Assembly: GCA_902800795.1 (NCBI GenBank)
Contig: CADCFQ010000003.1
Span: 1-64,000 of the forward strand
DNA: 64,000 bases
DNA from: an uncultured Ruminococcus sp.
GTDB taxonomy: Bacteria > Bacillota > Clostridia > Oscillospirales > Ruminococcaceae
Direction of reading: 5' to 3'
In this document: one piece after another, positions 32,711 through 41,869 of the stretch
How positions within the stretch are numbered: position 1 is the stretch's first letter
Layout of the letters: each line of letters begins with the position of its first letter
Notes under the pieces: generated by a model
Database searches by the model: none
The model's input: only the letters and a program-made list of their open reading frames with translations
What the model was told of the DNA's origin: nothing
Translations under genes and position numbers: made by a program

Positions 32711-34684
32711 ATGATCGAAAAAGTCAAGCAGCTTTTTGGCACGGATAAAGCCAAGCTGTACACGTTCTACATTATGACAACCCTGGCTCCGCTTATGCTG
32801 TGCGCAGGGCTGGCAGTATCTGTCTACCTGGGCGACAGATCCTACGCAAGCGTGCTCCAGTGGTCGCTTTGCATCCTTGCTTCCGTAATGATCTTCTTCG
32901 GGATAATCAGACGCCCCGTCAACAGCGATGCCGCTATATCACCGCTGGCAGCAGCCATAACACTGACCGTCAGCGCCTACCTTATCCCTGACCTTGTCAT
33001 GGGATCCCATTTTCCGAAGTCCAGCATCTTCTACATCCTTATGGGGCTTCTGCTCTGTGCCTTTTTCTACCTTCTGGCAATAGCTGTCCCCATAAATCCA
33101 AAGATACTGCTGATAGTGTTCAACGTTTTCTTCACCTTCTTCGCTATAATGCAGTATTACATAGTTCAGTTCAGGGGCAACCCCATACAGTTCTCCGACC
33201 TTCAGAACATAAGCTCCGGCCTGGAGATACAGGACGAGTACAGCTTCAGCCCACAGACCATGCCTGTCTTTGCGCTGATAAACTGTGTGACCACAAGCGC
33301 TGTCGTTATCCTGACAAAGTTTGAGAAGCCCACAAACAAAAAGCGCATCATCCTTGGTGCGACCTCTGTTGCCTGCCTGCTCTGCGTTATCCTTACGGGA
33401 CACTACTGCTATGACCTGGGCATCCGCAACAGATACATCCGTCTGGGCTTTTCCGGCGGAGAAGTGACCGACTCCTACCGCCAGGTGGGCTTTGACCTTA
33501 TGTTCTGCTATGACGCACTTTATAACCACGTCGAGATTCCCGAGGGCTACACAAAAGAAAAGGGCAAGGCCTTTGTCGAGATAAAGGAAGAGCCCGAACA
33601 GGTCAAGGATGCTCCCGTTATCATCGGTATACTAAACGAGTCCTTTGCAGACTTCCACCATATAGGCGACTTTAGGACAAATATGGATTATATGCCGAAT
33701 TACAGGTCGCTGAAGGACGAGGCAGTTACAGGCTTTACGGCTGTTTCAGCCTACGGCGGATATTCCTGCAACTCGGAGTACGAGTTCCTGACAGGAAACA
33801 CTATGGCTTTCCTGCCTCCCGGAAGCGCCGCTTTCACCCAGTATCTTGACAACAAGCAGTGGGGACTTGTGACCTGGCTCAAGGAGCTTGGCTATGTGAC
33901 CAAGACCGTTTCTCCCTGCTCCGAGGGGCTGTGGTCCATAGGCACAGCCTATGAGAACCTACAGTTTGACGACAGAGAGTATGAGTGCGAGAACAGCATG
34001 AACGAAAAACATAATGTGAACGGCGAGCTCTCCGACAGCTCCCTTTACAAATACCTTGAAGAGCAGTTCGAGCGCCGTGACCCAACAAAGCCGCTCTTCC
34101 TGTGGACGGCGACTATGCAGAACCACGGTCCCTACAACGATATGGGCCTTGTGGACAAGCAGATAACCTTTGAGGACTATAACAACGACGAGGCTTTGCA
34201 GTATCTCAATTCGATATATTCCTCCGACCAGGCCCTCGGAGAGCTCTTAGACTATTTCAGAAACAAGGATCAGGAAGTTATCATCGTGTTCTTCGGCGAC
34301 CACTTTCCTCACATCCTCTCCTTTACCGAGTACCTTTACGGGAGCAAGGTCGAAAACCTTGATGTCGAGGAGTATTCAAGGCTGAGGCAGACGCCCTTCT
34401 TTATCTGGAGCAACAAGGGCACCGAGGCCAGAGAGATAGATTATATCAGCCTTAACTACCTCTCCAACGAGCTTATGGATGTTGCAGGGCTGCCAAAGGC
34501 GCCCTATCAGCAGGAGCTTGACAAGGTGAGAGAGAAGATACCCAGCATAAGCTCCTTCGGCTACCGCACGGACGACGGCAAATGGCACGAGTCCACCGAG
34601 ACCGCAGAGGGCTATGAGGATATCCTCAACGACTACAAGACCATGCAGTATTACAGGATCTTCGACCAGTATAAGGACAACTGA
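32711..34684 (+). CDS. LTA-synthase-like membrane sulfatase/phosphoglycerol transferase
   Basis: The 657-residue protein starts at the ATG after AAAGGAAG. About five to six membrane helices (residues 15-225) anchor an extracytoplasmic alkaline-phosphatase-superfamily domain (about 300-600). Family marks are IIGILNESFADF (metal ligand Glu), YGGYSCNSEYEFLTGNT at the nucleophile loop, TMQNHGPYNDM and VFFGDHFPH (metal ligands). In typical LtaS the nucleophile is Thr in GGGTxxxEF; here the aligned residue is Ser. It should transfer phosphoglycerol or a similar group to a surface polymer, or act as a phosphodiesterase. The genes that follow encode a lipid-type glycosyltransferase and a phosphodiester glycosidase. 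Confidence 0.85.
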   Translation: MIEKVKQLFGTDKAKLYTFYIMTTLAPLMLCAGLAVSVYLGDRSYASVLQWSLCILASVMIFFGIIRRPVNSDAAISPLAAAITLTVSAYLIPDLVMGSHFPKSSIFYILMGLLLCAFFYLLAIAVPINPKILLIVFNVFFTFFAIMQYYIVQFRGNPIQFSDLQNISSGLEIQDEYSFSPQTMPVFALINCVTTSAVVILTKFEKPTNKKRIILGATSVACLLCVILTGHYCYDLGIRNRYIRLGFSGGEVTDSYRQVGFDLMFCYDALYNHVEIPEGYTKEKGKAFVEIKEEPEQVKDAPVIIGILNESFADFHHIGDFRTNMDYMPNYRSLKDEAVTGFTAVSAYGGYSCNSEYEFLTGNTMAFLPPGSAAFTQYLDNKQWGLVTWLKELGYVTKTVSPCSEGLWSIGTAYENLQFDDREYECENSMNEKHNVNGELSDSSLYKYLEEQFERRDPTKPLFLWTATMQNHGPYNDMGLVDKQITFEDYNNDEALQYLNSIYSSDQALGELLDYFRNKDQEVIIVFFGDHFPHILSFTEYLYGSKVENLDVEEYSRLRQTPFFIWSNKGTEAREIDYISLNYLSNELMDVAGLPKAPYQQELDKVREKIPSISSFGYRTDDGKWHESTETAEGYEDILNDYKTMQYYRIFDQYKDN

Positions 34685-34760
34685 TATTTAGGTTATTTTA
34701 AGGAAGCTATGGTATATTGACCATATCACACGGTAAACCTCGGCAAAAAGGCGGATGCTT

Positions 34761-35819
34761 ATGAACGATAAAGACACCACCCGGATATATATAGTCATTC
34801 CCGCCTTTGAGCCGGACGAAAAGCTCATCGACGTGGTGAACGAGATCAAGCAGCAGCTCGACTGCAGCGTTATCGTCGTCAATGACGGCAGCGGCAAGAG
34901 CTTTGACAAGATATTTGAAAGCTGCAAGGACAAAGCAGAGGTCATCTCCTATGAGAACAACGGAGGCAAAGGCCATGCTCTCAAGACCGCTTTCAAAGCG
35001 ATAAAGGAAAAGGGCGGCAGCTGTGTGATAGTCACCGCAGACGCCGACGGCCAGCACAAGACCCCGGACATCGTGAGGGTCGCAAAGGCGGCGAAAGAAA
35101 ACCCCGGCAAGCTCATTATGGGGTGCAGACACTTTACCGGAAAGATACCGCTTCGCAGCCGCTTCGGGAACTCCGTCACAAAAAAAGTCTATTCCTTTGC
35201 CGCAGGCGTAAAGGTCAGCGACACGCAGACGGGCCTTCGGGGCTTTGACAGCTCTATGCTGGACTTTATGTGCGGCATAAGCGGCGAGAGATATGAGTAT
35301 GAGATGAACGTGCTGCTGGAATGTCCGAAGGAGGGCATAGACTTTTTTGAGGTTCCTATCGACACCGTTTATATCGGCGGCAACGAAAGCTCACACTTCA
35401 ATCCGCTGAAGGATTCCATCAGGATATACAAGGATATACTAAAGTTCTCCTGCTCGTCGCTTTTAAGCTTCTTTGTGGACTACATCCTGTATACGGTGTT
35501 CATACTCATAACCAAGAATCTGAATATGTCGAATATCCTTGCCAGGGTCATAAGCTCCTGCTTCAATTTCACAATGAACCGCAGGTTCGTTTTCCGCCAC
35601 AAGGATAAGCTGCTGCCCGCAGCGATAAAGTATTTCACCCTGGCGGCCTTCATCCTTGCGGCCAACACGGTGCTTCTGAACCTTCTGGTAGATAACGTTA
35701 TACACAATGAATTTATCTCAAAGATAATAGTAGAGGCGCTTCTGTTTATGATAAGCTGGGTGGTCCAGCGAAGCGTCGTATTCAAGAACAGAAAGAGGAC
35801 AGTGAAAACAGATGGCTGA
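34761..35819 (+). CDS. GT2 glycosyltransferase (dolichyl-phosphate-mannose-synthase type) fused to GtrA domain
   Basis: The 352-residue protein joins an N-terminal GT-A domain to a C-terminal GtrA-like domain with four membrane helices (about 225-345). The GT-A domain shows YIVIPAFEPDEKLIDVV, IVVNDGSG and VTADADGQH for nucleotide-sugar and metal binding, and DTQTGLRGF. It probably loads a sugar on undecaprenyl phosphate and may help flip it to the outside, where a polymer is decorated. The ATG at 34761 fits the AAGGCGG better than the one at 34755. It overlaps the next gene by 8 nt. Confidence 0.88.
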   Translation: MNDKDTTRIYIVIPAFEPDEKLIDVVNEIKQQLDCSVIVVNDGSGKSFDKIFESCKDKAEVISYENNGGKGHALKTAFKAIKEKGGSCVIVTADADGQHKTPDIVRVAKAAKENPGKLIMGCRHFTGKIPLRSRFGNSVTKKVYSFAAGVKVSDTQTGLRGFDSSMLDFMCGISGERYEYEMNVLLECPKEGIDFFEVPIDTVYIGGNESSHFNPLKDSIRIYKDILKFSCSSLLSFFVDYILYTVFILITKNLNMSNILARVISSCFNFTMNRRFVFRHKDKLLPAAIKYFTLAAFILAANTVLLNLLVDNVIHNEFISKIIVEALLFMISWVVQRSVVFKNRKRTVKTDG

Positions 35820-36933
35820 AAAAAGAAAAATGCTGCCGGTCTGGGGCGTGGTGCTTCTGGACATCGCCCTGACAGCCGCAGGCATAGGCGTTTATATGCT
35901 GTTTGACTATGTTATGCCCCAGAAGCTCTCTGTGAAGACCGAGGTGGTGGCAACGGTCGACAGCAGCGCCGACACCTTTGCGCTGCCGGATGAGAAAACA
36001 GACTCACAGAGCGAGCAAACGGATGAAAGCGAGACCGAGTCCGCTGTGAGCGACCACGACCTGGGAGTGGACAGCAAGGCCTCCAACCGTGGAACGGTGG
36101 AGCCTAAGAGCCAGAACGGCAAAAGGAACCTTTCAAACAAAAACACCTATGATGTGGAGTCCGACAAGAACCTTTTCTCCAGCATCAACGGTGAGGAAGC
36201 CGAGTCGGAGCTTCTGGGCACCACAAGAACAGACAATTCAGTGGTGTCGGTCTACAAGCGCTCGATAGGCGAGGGCGATGAGAAGATAACCTATTTTGTG
36301 GCGGACGTTTATGTGTCCAATGTAAGCGAGATAAAGACCGCCTTTGCCGATGACAGCTACGGCAAGAACATCAAGGACAGCGTTTACAATATGGCGGTTG
36401 ACAACAATGCCATATTTGCAATAAACGGCGACTACTACGGCAACGCCGAGGAAAGCATAGTTATCAGAAACGGTGTAAAATACCGTGACAGCGCAAGCGA
36501 GACAGATGTGCTGGTGCTGTTCACAGACGGCGTTATGAGGACATATCTGCCGGAGGAGTTTGACATCGATGCGGTCATTGCCCAGGGAGCATGGCAGGCC
36601 TGGAACTTCGGACCGGCGCTCCTTGACGGAGAGGGCAACGTGCTTGACACCTTCAACACCACGTCCTACTTAAACAGCAAGAACCCCCGTTCGGCGGTGG
36701 GCTATGTGGAGCCCGGACACTATGTGTTCGTGACCGTTGACGGCCGTGACAAAGGCTATTCCAGCGGTGCGACCCTCAGCGAGCTGGCGGCTATCCTTTC
36801 AGACGAGGGCTGTATCTACGGATATAACCTTGACGGCGGAAAGAGCGCCATGATGTATTATGACGGCGAGATAATAAATGAGCCCGACGGCGGCGGAAGA
36901 GACATAAGCGACATTATCTATGTGAGCAAATAG
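35812..36933 (+). CDS. Membrane-anchored NAGPA-type phosphodiester glycosidase (DUF2233)
   Basis: The 373-residue protein has one N-terminal membrane helix (about 10-32), a low-complexity acidic linker (about 50-130) and a DUF2233 domain (about 160-370). The domain shows AINGDYYG, LFTDGVMRTY, AWNFGPALLDGEG, NPRSAVGYVEPGHYVFVTVD and YGYNLDGGKSAMMYYDG. Relatives include the enzyme that uncovers mannose-6-phosphate, and in bacteria similar proteins remove N-acetylglucosamine-1-phosphate or trim teichoic-type polymers. The neighbours suggest that it remodels the polymer made by this operon. Confidence 0.87.
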   Translation: MAEKRKMLPVWGVVLLDIALTAAGIGVYMLFDYVMPQKLSVKTEVVATVDSSADTFALPDEKTDSQSEQTDESETESAVSDHDLGVDSKASNRGTVEPKSQNGKRNLSNKNTYDVESDKNLFSSINGEEAESELLGTTRTDNSVVSVYKRSIGEGDEKITYFVADVYVSNVSEIKTAFADDSYGKNIKDSVYNMAVDNNAIFAINGDYYGNAEESIVIRNGVKYRDSASETDVLVLFTDGVMRTYLPEEFDIDAVIAQGAWQAWNFGPALLDGEGNVLDTFNTTSYLNSKNPRSAVGYVEPGHYVFVTVDGRDKGYSSGATLSELAAILSDEGCIYGYNLDGGKSAMMYYDGEIINEPDGGGRDISDIIYVSK

Positions 36934-36944
36934 GAGGGCTGAAA

Positions 36945-37184
36945 GTGAAACGACTGGCGAGGCTGATCCCTCATTTTTCCATAGCTCTTGCGGGGATGTT
37001 CATTACCTTCTGGATACTTGACATCATAAATCCCACAATGAATTTCACGGGACGCAAGCTTTCAAACAAGCTCCTGCTTGTGTTCTGCATCCTGGCGATA
37101 GTGACCTCCGCCATAGCGATATACTATGAGCGAAAGGCAAGAGCCGAACAGTATAAGGCTCAGGAAAAAGAGAACGAAGAATAA
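36945..37184 (+). CDS. Small two-helix membrane protein of the polymer operon
   Basis: The 79-residue protein starts with GTG after a GGAGG. It has two membrane helices (about 9-30 and 43-62) and a charged C-terminal tail (YERKARAEQYKAQEKENEE). It lies 11 nt after the glycosidase gene and is followed by a strong terminator, so it belongs to the operon. No family was recognised. Confidence 0.7.
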   Translation: MKRLARLIPHFSIALAGMFITFWILDIINPTMNFTGRKLSNKLLLVFCILAIVTSAIAIYYERKARAEQYKAQEKENEE

Positions 37185-37195
37185 ACAAAAGTGCA

Positions 37196-37236
37196 AAAAA
37201 CGGTACCTCACCCCGAAGGGGGTGAGGTACCGTTTT
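37196..37236 (+). terminator. Strong bidirectional terminator after the polymer operon
   Basis: CGGTACCTCACCCC and GGGGTGAGGTACCG form a 14-bp stem with AAAA before and TTTT after. It can serve both this operon and the convergent serine hydrolase gene. Confidence 0.92.
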
Positions 37237-37277
37237 ATCGCCTGAAGCTATTGTGCAACAACCGCTTATTGTTTGGT

Positions 37278-38354
37278 TTACTGTTCTATATATGCCGAGC
37301 CGTAGTTTATATAGTTATATACCATCTGTGACGCCAGAGCGTACTGATAGAACTCGTCAAGCCCGGTGCCCGGGACCTTGGACATGATGACCAGGATGTA
37401 ATCCGCTTCCGGAGAATAAACTATCGCAGCGTCATGGGAATAATCCTCGATCTCTCCGGTCTTGTTGGCTACCTCCGAGCCGTAGGGCACACCGGCAGGT
37501 ATCTTGTCACGGTAGTGCTGCTCGAAGAGCATCTTGAGTATCTTTTCAGATGCGTCCTTCGACACATATTCACCGTTATAGATGTCCTCAAGCGCCTTGC
37601 CCACATCTGACGGGCAGGTCTGGTTGGGAGCATCAGAGGTGGTAAGCCCCTCTGCGTTCTCGGCAGGCAGAAGACCGTGATACTGTTTTGTGTTGATGTA
37701 TCCGTTCTCCTTGCACCATTCGTTTATATAGGTCTTTCCTATGGCCCAGACCATAGTATTAAAAGAGATATTGTTGCTGTTCTGCACCATAGAATAAATG
37801 GTGTCGTAATAATCGTCCTCACTTATCTCGCCGTCCTCTATCTTCTGATAGCAGGCACCTGCGCAGAAAAGCTTTATCATGCTGGCAGGATAATAGGGTC
37901 TGTCATTGATGACAAGGCGGTCGCCTGTCTTCAGGTTCTTCACATAGAACGACCACTCTCCAGGCATGGATGCGGCAAAATCCAGAAGACTCTGTTTAAG
38001 CCCCGCAAGCTCGCCTGCTCCTGCTTCATCGGTCTTAGCCGGCTCCGGCTCATCGTCCTTCGAGCTGGTGTCGGCTTTTTTATCGTTTGGTGTATCGGCT
38101 GTTTCGGTCTCGTTTTCCTGCGCCTCTTGGGCCATCGAGGACGAGCTTATACGCTTTACGCTCTCATTATCGTCATTGCCGTTGAGCAGACCCGAGACCA
38201 GCATTATAAAGAACATCGTGACAAGCGTGGTAACGCCTATCGCTATCAGTCTGAAACGTTCAGGACCCATTTTTTCCTTTTGTCTGTCCTTTATCTCCTT
38301 CACCCGTCCGGCAAGTGCTTTTGCCTTTTGCGTGAAGGTCTCTTTGCCGTTCAT
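37278..38354 (-). CDS. Membrane-anchored class A beta-lactamase-like serine hydrolase
   Basis: The 358-residue protein starts at the ATG 5 nt after AAGGAG; the longer open frame upstream lacks such a site. One membrane helix (about 39-60) is followed by a Ser/Glu/Asp-rich linker and a beta-lactamase/transpeptidase-like domain (about 125-358). The motifs are SMIK (SxxK), SNN in VQNSNNISFN (SxN), and KTG in VANKTGEIED. The class A Glu (ExxLN) is not obvious, so it may be a cell-wall hydrolase or carboxypeptidase rather than an antibiotic-degrading enzyme. A consensus-like promoter precedes it. Confidence 0.85.
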   Translation of the reverse strand: MNGKETFTQKAKALAGRVKEIKDRQKEKMGPERFRLIAIGVTTLVTMFFIMLVSGLLNGNDDNESVKRISSSSMAQEAQENETETADTPNDKKADTSSKDDEPEPAKTDEAGAGELAGLKQSLLDFAASMPGEWSFYVKNLKTGDRLVINDRPYYPASMIKLFCAGACYQKIEDGEISEDDYYDTIYSMVQNSNNISFNTMVWAIGKTYINEWCKENGYINTKQYHGLLPAENAEGLTTSDAPNQTCPSDVGKALEDIYNGEYVSKDASEKILKMLFEQHYRDKIPAGVPYGSEVANKTGEIEDYSHDAAIVYSPEADYILVIMSKVPGTGLDEFYQYALASQMVYNYINYGSAYIEQ

Positions 38355-38392
38355 AGTTCTCCTTCTTTCTTCTTTTCTTAGAACTCCATAAT

Positions 38393-38421
38393 AGTATATC
38401 ACAAAAATTGACAAAAGTAAA
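38393..38421 (-). promoter_or_regulatory. Promoter of the serine hydrolase gene
   Basis: TTTACT (38416-38421) and TATACT (38393-38398) on the minus strand are separated by 17 nt. Confidence 0.7.
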
Positions 38422-38461
38422 CTGTTTTCTGCTTTTTTATCCCAAACGCCGGCTGCTGTCA

Positions 38462-39934
38462 TCAAAAATGAGAAGCAATCGTCCTCAGCAGCTCTTTCAG
38501 TGCTCCCGAAATGCCTTTTTCCTTTACGTTCTCCTCAGTTATCTTTTCGCAGACACCCACGGTGTCATCAAAGTCTTTCTTCACCGCTTCGCTCTCCGAG
38601 CATTTATACATCAGTGCTCCGCACTCATAGTCATAGTACAGGCTCCTGCCGTCGATATTCGCAGAGCTTACCAGACACAGGTCATCATCGGCGATGCACA
38701 CCTTTGAATGGACGAACCCCGGCGAATACTCATAAAGCTCGACGCCCATATCCACAAGCTCCTGATAATAGGTCCTGACAGCGTCACCGACGGTCTTATT
38801 GTCGCTGGTGCCGGGAACGATGAGCTCTATCTTCACTCCCCTGTCCGCCGCTTCCTGAAGGGCAGCCATTACCCTTTCATTGGGAATGAAGTATGGCACC
38901 ATTATTTTAAGCTGCTTTTCGGCGCTGTTTATCATATCAAGATATATCTTCTCGCAGACAGGAGCTTCATCAAAGGGCGAATCAGAAAACGGCAGTATGA
39001 AACCGTTTTTCTCATCCTCGCTGTCATACTCTGTGAAAAACTCGCTTATATCCCTGTCCTCGCCGTAGATGTCCCACACCTGCAAGAACATTGCGGTAAA
39101 GCTGTTGACGCAGTTTCCCTCGACACGCAGGAAATTGTCCTTCAGTTCGCCGTAGGGCTTGACTATCCCTATATACTCGTCCGAGATATTGGCGCCGCCC
39201 GTATAGGCCACCCTGCCGTCGATAACGGTTATCTTTCTATGGTCACGAAGGTTCGACCTGCTGGCGCCCTTTTCTGTCAGGGGAGAAAATGCCCTGAACT
39301 GCGCTCCGCTCTCTTCCAGCCTGTCCTGATACTCGGGAGATTCGTCATAGTCAAAATAAAGCCCGTCGCAAACCACCCTGACGATAACGCCCTCTTTGGC
39401 CTTCTGTGTCAGTATCTCTTCCACACGGTCCCACATATCGCCCTCGTCGATAATGAAATACTCTAAAAATATAAAATGCTCGGCGCTTTCAAGATCGTCG
39501 AGCATAGCCTTATAGCCTTCTTTTGTGTTACCGAAATACTTTACAGAGCCGGCCGCATAGATCGGATAAACGCCTGTTTTATTAAGAGCCTGATAGCTCG
39601 ACAGCATTGCCGCAGAGTCAAGAGCATCGCTGCTTTCAAGGCCGGTCTGGGAAAGAGCTTCACCGGCGCTTTGTACAGCCTCCTCAGCCTTCTGTGAGAT
39701 GTCCCTCTCATCGGTGCTGTCGGCTTCGCTTTGCGCTGTGCTCTCGGGCCCGGAAGTATCTTCGCTCTGATCCGCAGAGGACACCTGTGCCTGTGAGGAG
39801 CTGCTGTCGGGAACGGAGGCCGGCTTGCCGGACTCGCTGTCATTGTCGCTTACAAACATAAACAGAAGCACCGCTCCCGCAAAAAGCAATACGGCAGCAA
39901 ATATTATAAGCTTTATCAGTGTTCCCTTTTTCAT
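38462..39934 (-). CDS. cls: Cardiolipin-synthase-like phospholipase D family protein
   Basis: The 490-residue protein starts at the ATG after AGAGGTGATAAT. One membrane helix (about 5-28) precedes an acidic Ser-rich linker (about 30-105) and two PLD domains. Both HKD motifs are intact: DHRKITVIDGRVAYTGGANI and HSKVCIADDDLCLVSSANID. This is the pattern of bacterial cardiolipin synthases, which join two phosphatidylglycerol molecules. The long low-complexity linker and single helix are unlike classical Cls with two helices, so another phosphatidyl transferase or PLD role outside the membrane is possible. It follows cbiB by 31 nt. Confidence 0.83.
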   Translation of the reverse strand: MKKGTLIKLIIFAAVLLFAGAVLLFMFVSDNDSESGKPASVPDSSSSQAQVSSADQSEDTSGPESTAQSEADSTDERDISQKAEEAVQSAGEALSQTGLESSDALDSAAMLSSYQALNKTGVYPIYAAGSVKYFGNTKEGYKAMLDDLESAEHFIFLEYFIIDEGDMWDRVEEILTQKAKEGVIVRVVCDGLYFDYDESPEYQDRLEESGAQFRAFSPLTEKGASRSNLRDHRKITVIDGRVAYTGGANISDEYIGIVKPYGELKDNFLRVEGNCVNSFTAMFLQVWDIYGEDRDISEFFTEYDSEDEKNGFILPFSDSPFDEAPVCEKIYLDMINSAEKQLKIMVPYFIPNERVMAALQEAADRGVKIELIVPGTSDNKTVGDAVRTYYQELVDMGVELYEYSPGFVHSKVCIADDDLCLVSSANIDGRSLYYDYECGALMYKCSESEAVKKDFDDTVGVCEKITEENVKEKGISGALKELLRTIASHF

Positions 39935-39965
39935 ATTATCACCTCTGAGACAATGCCGCTGCGCT

Positions 39966-40934
39966 TCAGACAAAATGGATGATGAGCCTTACGGCTGCGG
40001 CGATGAACATAAGCATAGCAGATGAACCCATCATAAGCTGGTTCGTCCAGAATATATCGTTTGAGGTCGCATCCCTTTCGGAGTTACCTATCTTTCCACG
40101 CTTTACAAGCTCGCCCCTGACATAATAGTCTCCGCCGAGTGACAGCTCCAGCGCACCTGCACACACCGACTGGGTCTGAGCAGCATTCGGACTTGGAGAA
40201 TGGCGCTTGTCCTTGCAGTAGACATCCCAGGCTTTCTTTACGGAAAGACCAAGTATTGCACTGTCCAGGAGCATAAGCATAGCACATATCCTTGCAGGGA
40301 TGAATACCAGCACATCGTCAACTATGGCTGCTGCCCTGCCGAAATGTTTATACTTTGCGTTCTTGTGTCCCACAGCGTTGTCAAGGATGTTCACGGTCCT
40401 GCAAAGGAACCCTGCCGCACCGCCGAAAAGCGCACACCAGAATATGGGCGCCACCACCTTATCGGATGCGTCCTCGGCAACGGTCTCCACTGTTGCCTTT
40501 ATAACGCTCTGCATATCAAGATCGCTGGTGTCTCTCTTGGTCATACCGGAAAGTCTTTTTCTTGCTCCCGACAGGTTCTCGCCCTTGACCGCCCTCATAA
40601 CGCTCTCGGAAGAGGTCCTGAGACCCCTTACCGAAATGGACGACCAGCAGAGCAGACCCTCAACAAGTATGCCCAGCATATTGTTGACACTGTAGCAGAT
40701 AACAAGGAGGATAGCCGAAAGTCCGCCGACTATTATCATTACCGCACACACAAGCATAACTCCGCCCATCTGCTGAGCCTCGTCGGCTCTCTTATAGCTG
40801 TGGCGAAAAGCCTGATCCAGCTTTTTTATCAGCACAGCCACCAGCTTCTGGGGGTAGATCACTATATCGGGATCTCCGAACAGCATATCCAGCGCAAAGC
40901 CCAGCGCCAGTGCTGCCAGCGAATTCAACAGCAT
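39966..40934 (-). CDS. cbiB: Adenosylcobinamide-phosphate synthase
   Basis: The 322-residue integral membrane protein attaches the aminopropanol-phosphate arm in cobalamin synthesis. Family marks are LGFALDMLFGDPDIVIYPQKL at the N terminus, the SARKRLSGMTKRDTSDLDMQ-type loop (here GARKRLSGMTKRDTS), SDKVVAPIFWCALFGG, and SPNAAQTQSVCAGALELSLGG with GDYYVRGELV. No other cobalamin gene is near. It shares a promoter with the cls-like gene, an odd pairing unless both relate to membrane function. Confidence 0.92.
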   Translation of the reverse strand: MLLNSLAALALGFALDMLFGDPDIVIYPQKLVAVLIKKLDQAFRHSYKRADEAQQMGGVMLVCAVMIIVGGLSAILLVICYSVNNMLGILVEGLLCWSSISVRGLRTSSESVMRAVKGENLSGARKRLSGMTKRDTSDLDMQSVIKATVETVAEDASDKVVAPIFWCALFGGAAGFLCRTVNILDNAVGHKNAKYKHFGRAAAIVDDVLVFIPARICAMLMLLDSAILGLSVKKAWDVYCKDKRHSPSPNAAQTQSVCAGALELSLGGDYYVRGELVKRGKIGNSERDATSNDIFWTNQLMMGSSAMLMFIAAAVRLIIHFV

Positions 40935-40972
40935 AAAATAACGTTCCTTCCATTTTTTCGATATACATTTGC

Positions 40973-41001
40973 ATTATATCATAAAATAATATTGTTTTCA
41001 A
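40973..41001 (-). promoter_or_regulatory. Sigma-A promoter of cbiB-cls
   Basis: TTGAAA (40996-41001) and TATAAT (40973-40978) have 17-nt spacing on the minus strand. The leader is only about 30 nt, so there is no room for a cobalamin riboswitch. Confidence 0.78.
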
Positions 41002-41062
41002 GTCCTTTTGCCGCCCAGCCCACAATTTTTTATCTGACCGCAAATGTATATCTTAAAAACGG

Positions 41063-41791
41063 CTATTCTCCGCTGCCGCTCTTTGTCTCTGAGGTGTCAG
41101 GAGCACGCCTTTTTCCGCACTCGGGGCAGTAATTAAGCGAGTTTCCGCTGTGGCCGCACTTAGGACAGGTCCAGCCCTGCTGCTTTGGCATCTGGACATT
41201 GGGGTTGAAGCTGTTCATCATGCCCATGGCGATAAAGCCCATCATAGGCATACCGCCGCCTGTCATACCGAACATCATGCCGCCGGAAAAAGGATCGGCT
41301 GTCCTGGATACGAGATCGTCCTCTGTCTGCGCCGAGCGCAGGATATCAAGGATCTCGTCAATCACTCCGCCCTTGCCCTGGCCACGGACCTCTCTCACAT
41401 CTATCCTGCGCTGGGTAAAGCCCCGGCCGCCTATGTCGCTGTCATCGAAGATCAGGGTTATGATCTCCATATAGCTGCGGTCGGCAGGAGCCAGCCTTCC
41501 GCTGAAGCGCAGAGCCGCCCACGCAGCCATGTTTTCACGCTCAACTATCTCCCCCAGCCTTTCAAGCAGGCTGTCATCAGCAGAATAGACGCTGGTGGTC
41601 TTCTGCCCTCCCGAGGGCTTGCGCTCAACATGGAGCAGGGGTCTCTGCCTTGTGCGCTCGAGAGACATCTCGCTGAGGGAATCCGTGCCGAACATCCAGG
41701 CCGTTGTGAAAGCGCTCCAGCAGAACGATAAAAGCCTGCCGTGCTTCTCGGGCGTTTTTGCCAGCTGCTCGATAGTTACGATATTATCCAT
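41063..41791 (-). CDS. Unrecognised protein with C-terminal zinc ribbon
   Basis: The 242-residue protein is not recognised. The first 150 residues are soluble alpha/beta with no signal peptide. A Met/Gly-rich hydrophobic segment follows (about 165-195; GGMMFGMTGGGMPMMGFIAM), then a zinc ribbon CPKCGHSGNSLNYCPECGKR. The layout (folded domain, Gly/Met hinge, zinc ribbon) resembles SPFH- or virion-core-type proteins with terminal ribbons, but the homology is not established. It is monocistronic with its own promoter, between cbiB and repeat copy C. Confidence 0.8.
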   Translation of the reverse strand: MDNIVTIEQLAKTPEKHGRLLSFCWSAFTTAWMFGTDSLSEMSLERTRQRPLLHVERKPSGGQKTTSVYSADDSLLERLGEIVERENMAAWAALRFSGRLAPADRSYMEIITLIFDDSDIGGRGFTQRRIDVREVRGQGKGGVIDEILDILRSAQTEDDLVSRTADPFSGGMMFGMTGGGMPMMGFIAMGMMNSFNPNVQMPKQQGWTCPKCGHSGNSLNYCPECGKRRAPDTSETKSGSGE

Positions 41792-41840
41792 TTTCCGTGA
41801 CCTCCTTCTGATAAGGATTTATCGCTTCGTCTATGCAAAC

Positions 41841-41869
41841 ATAATATCACATAACTCCAAAAAAATCAA
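41841..41869 (-). promoter_or_regulatory. Promoter of the zinc-ribbon protein gene
   Basis: TTGATT (41864-41869) and TATTAT (41841-41846) on the minus strand are 17 nt apart. Repeat copy C starts at the very next base. Confidence 0.65.

Noticed and set aside
40935-41062. Cobalamin riboswitch in front of cbiB
   Set aside because: The promoter leaves a leader of only about 30 nt, too short for the aptamer.
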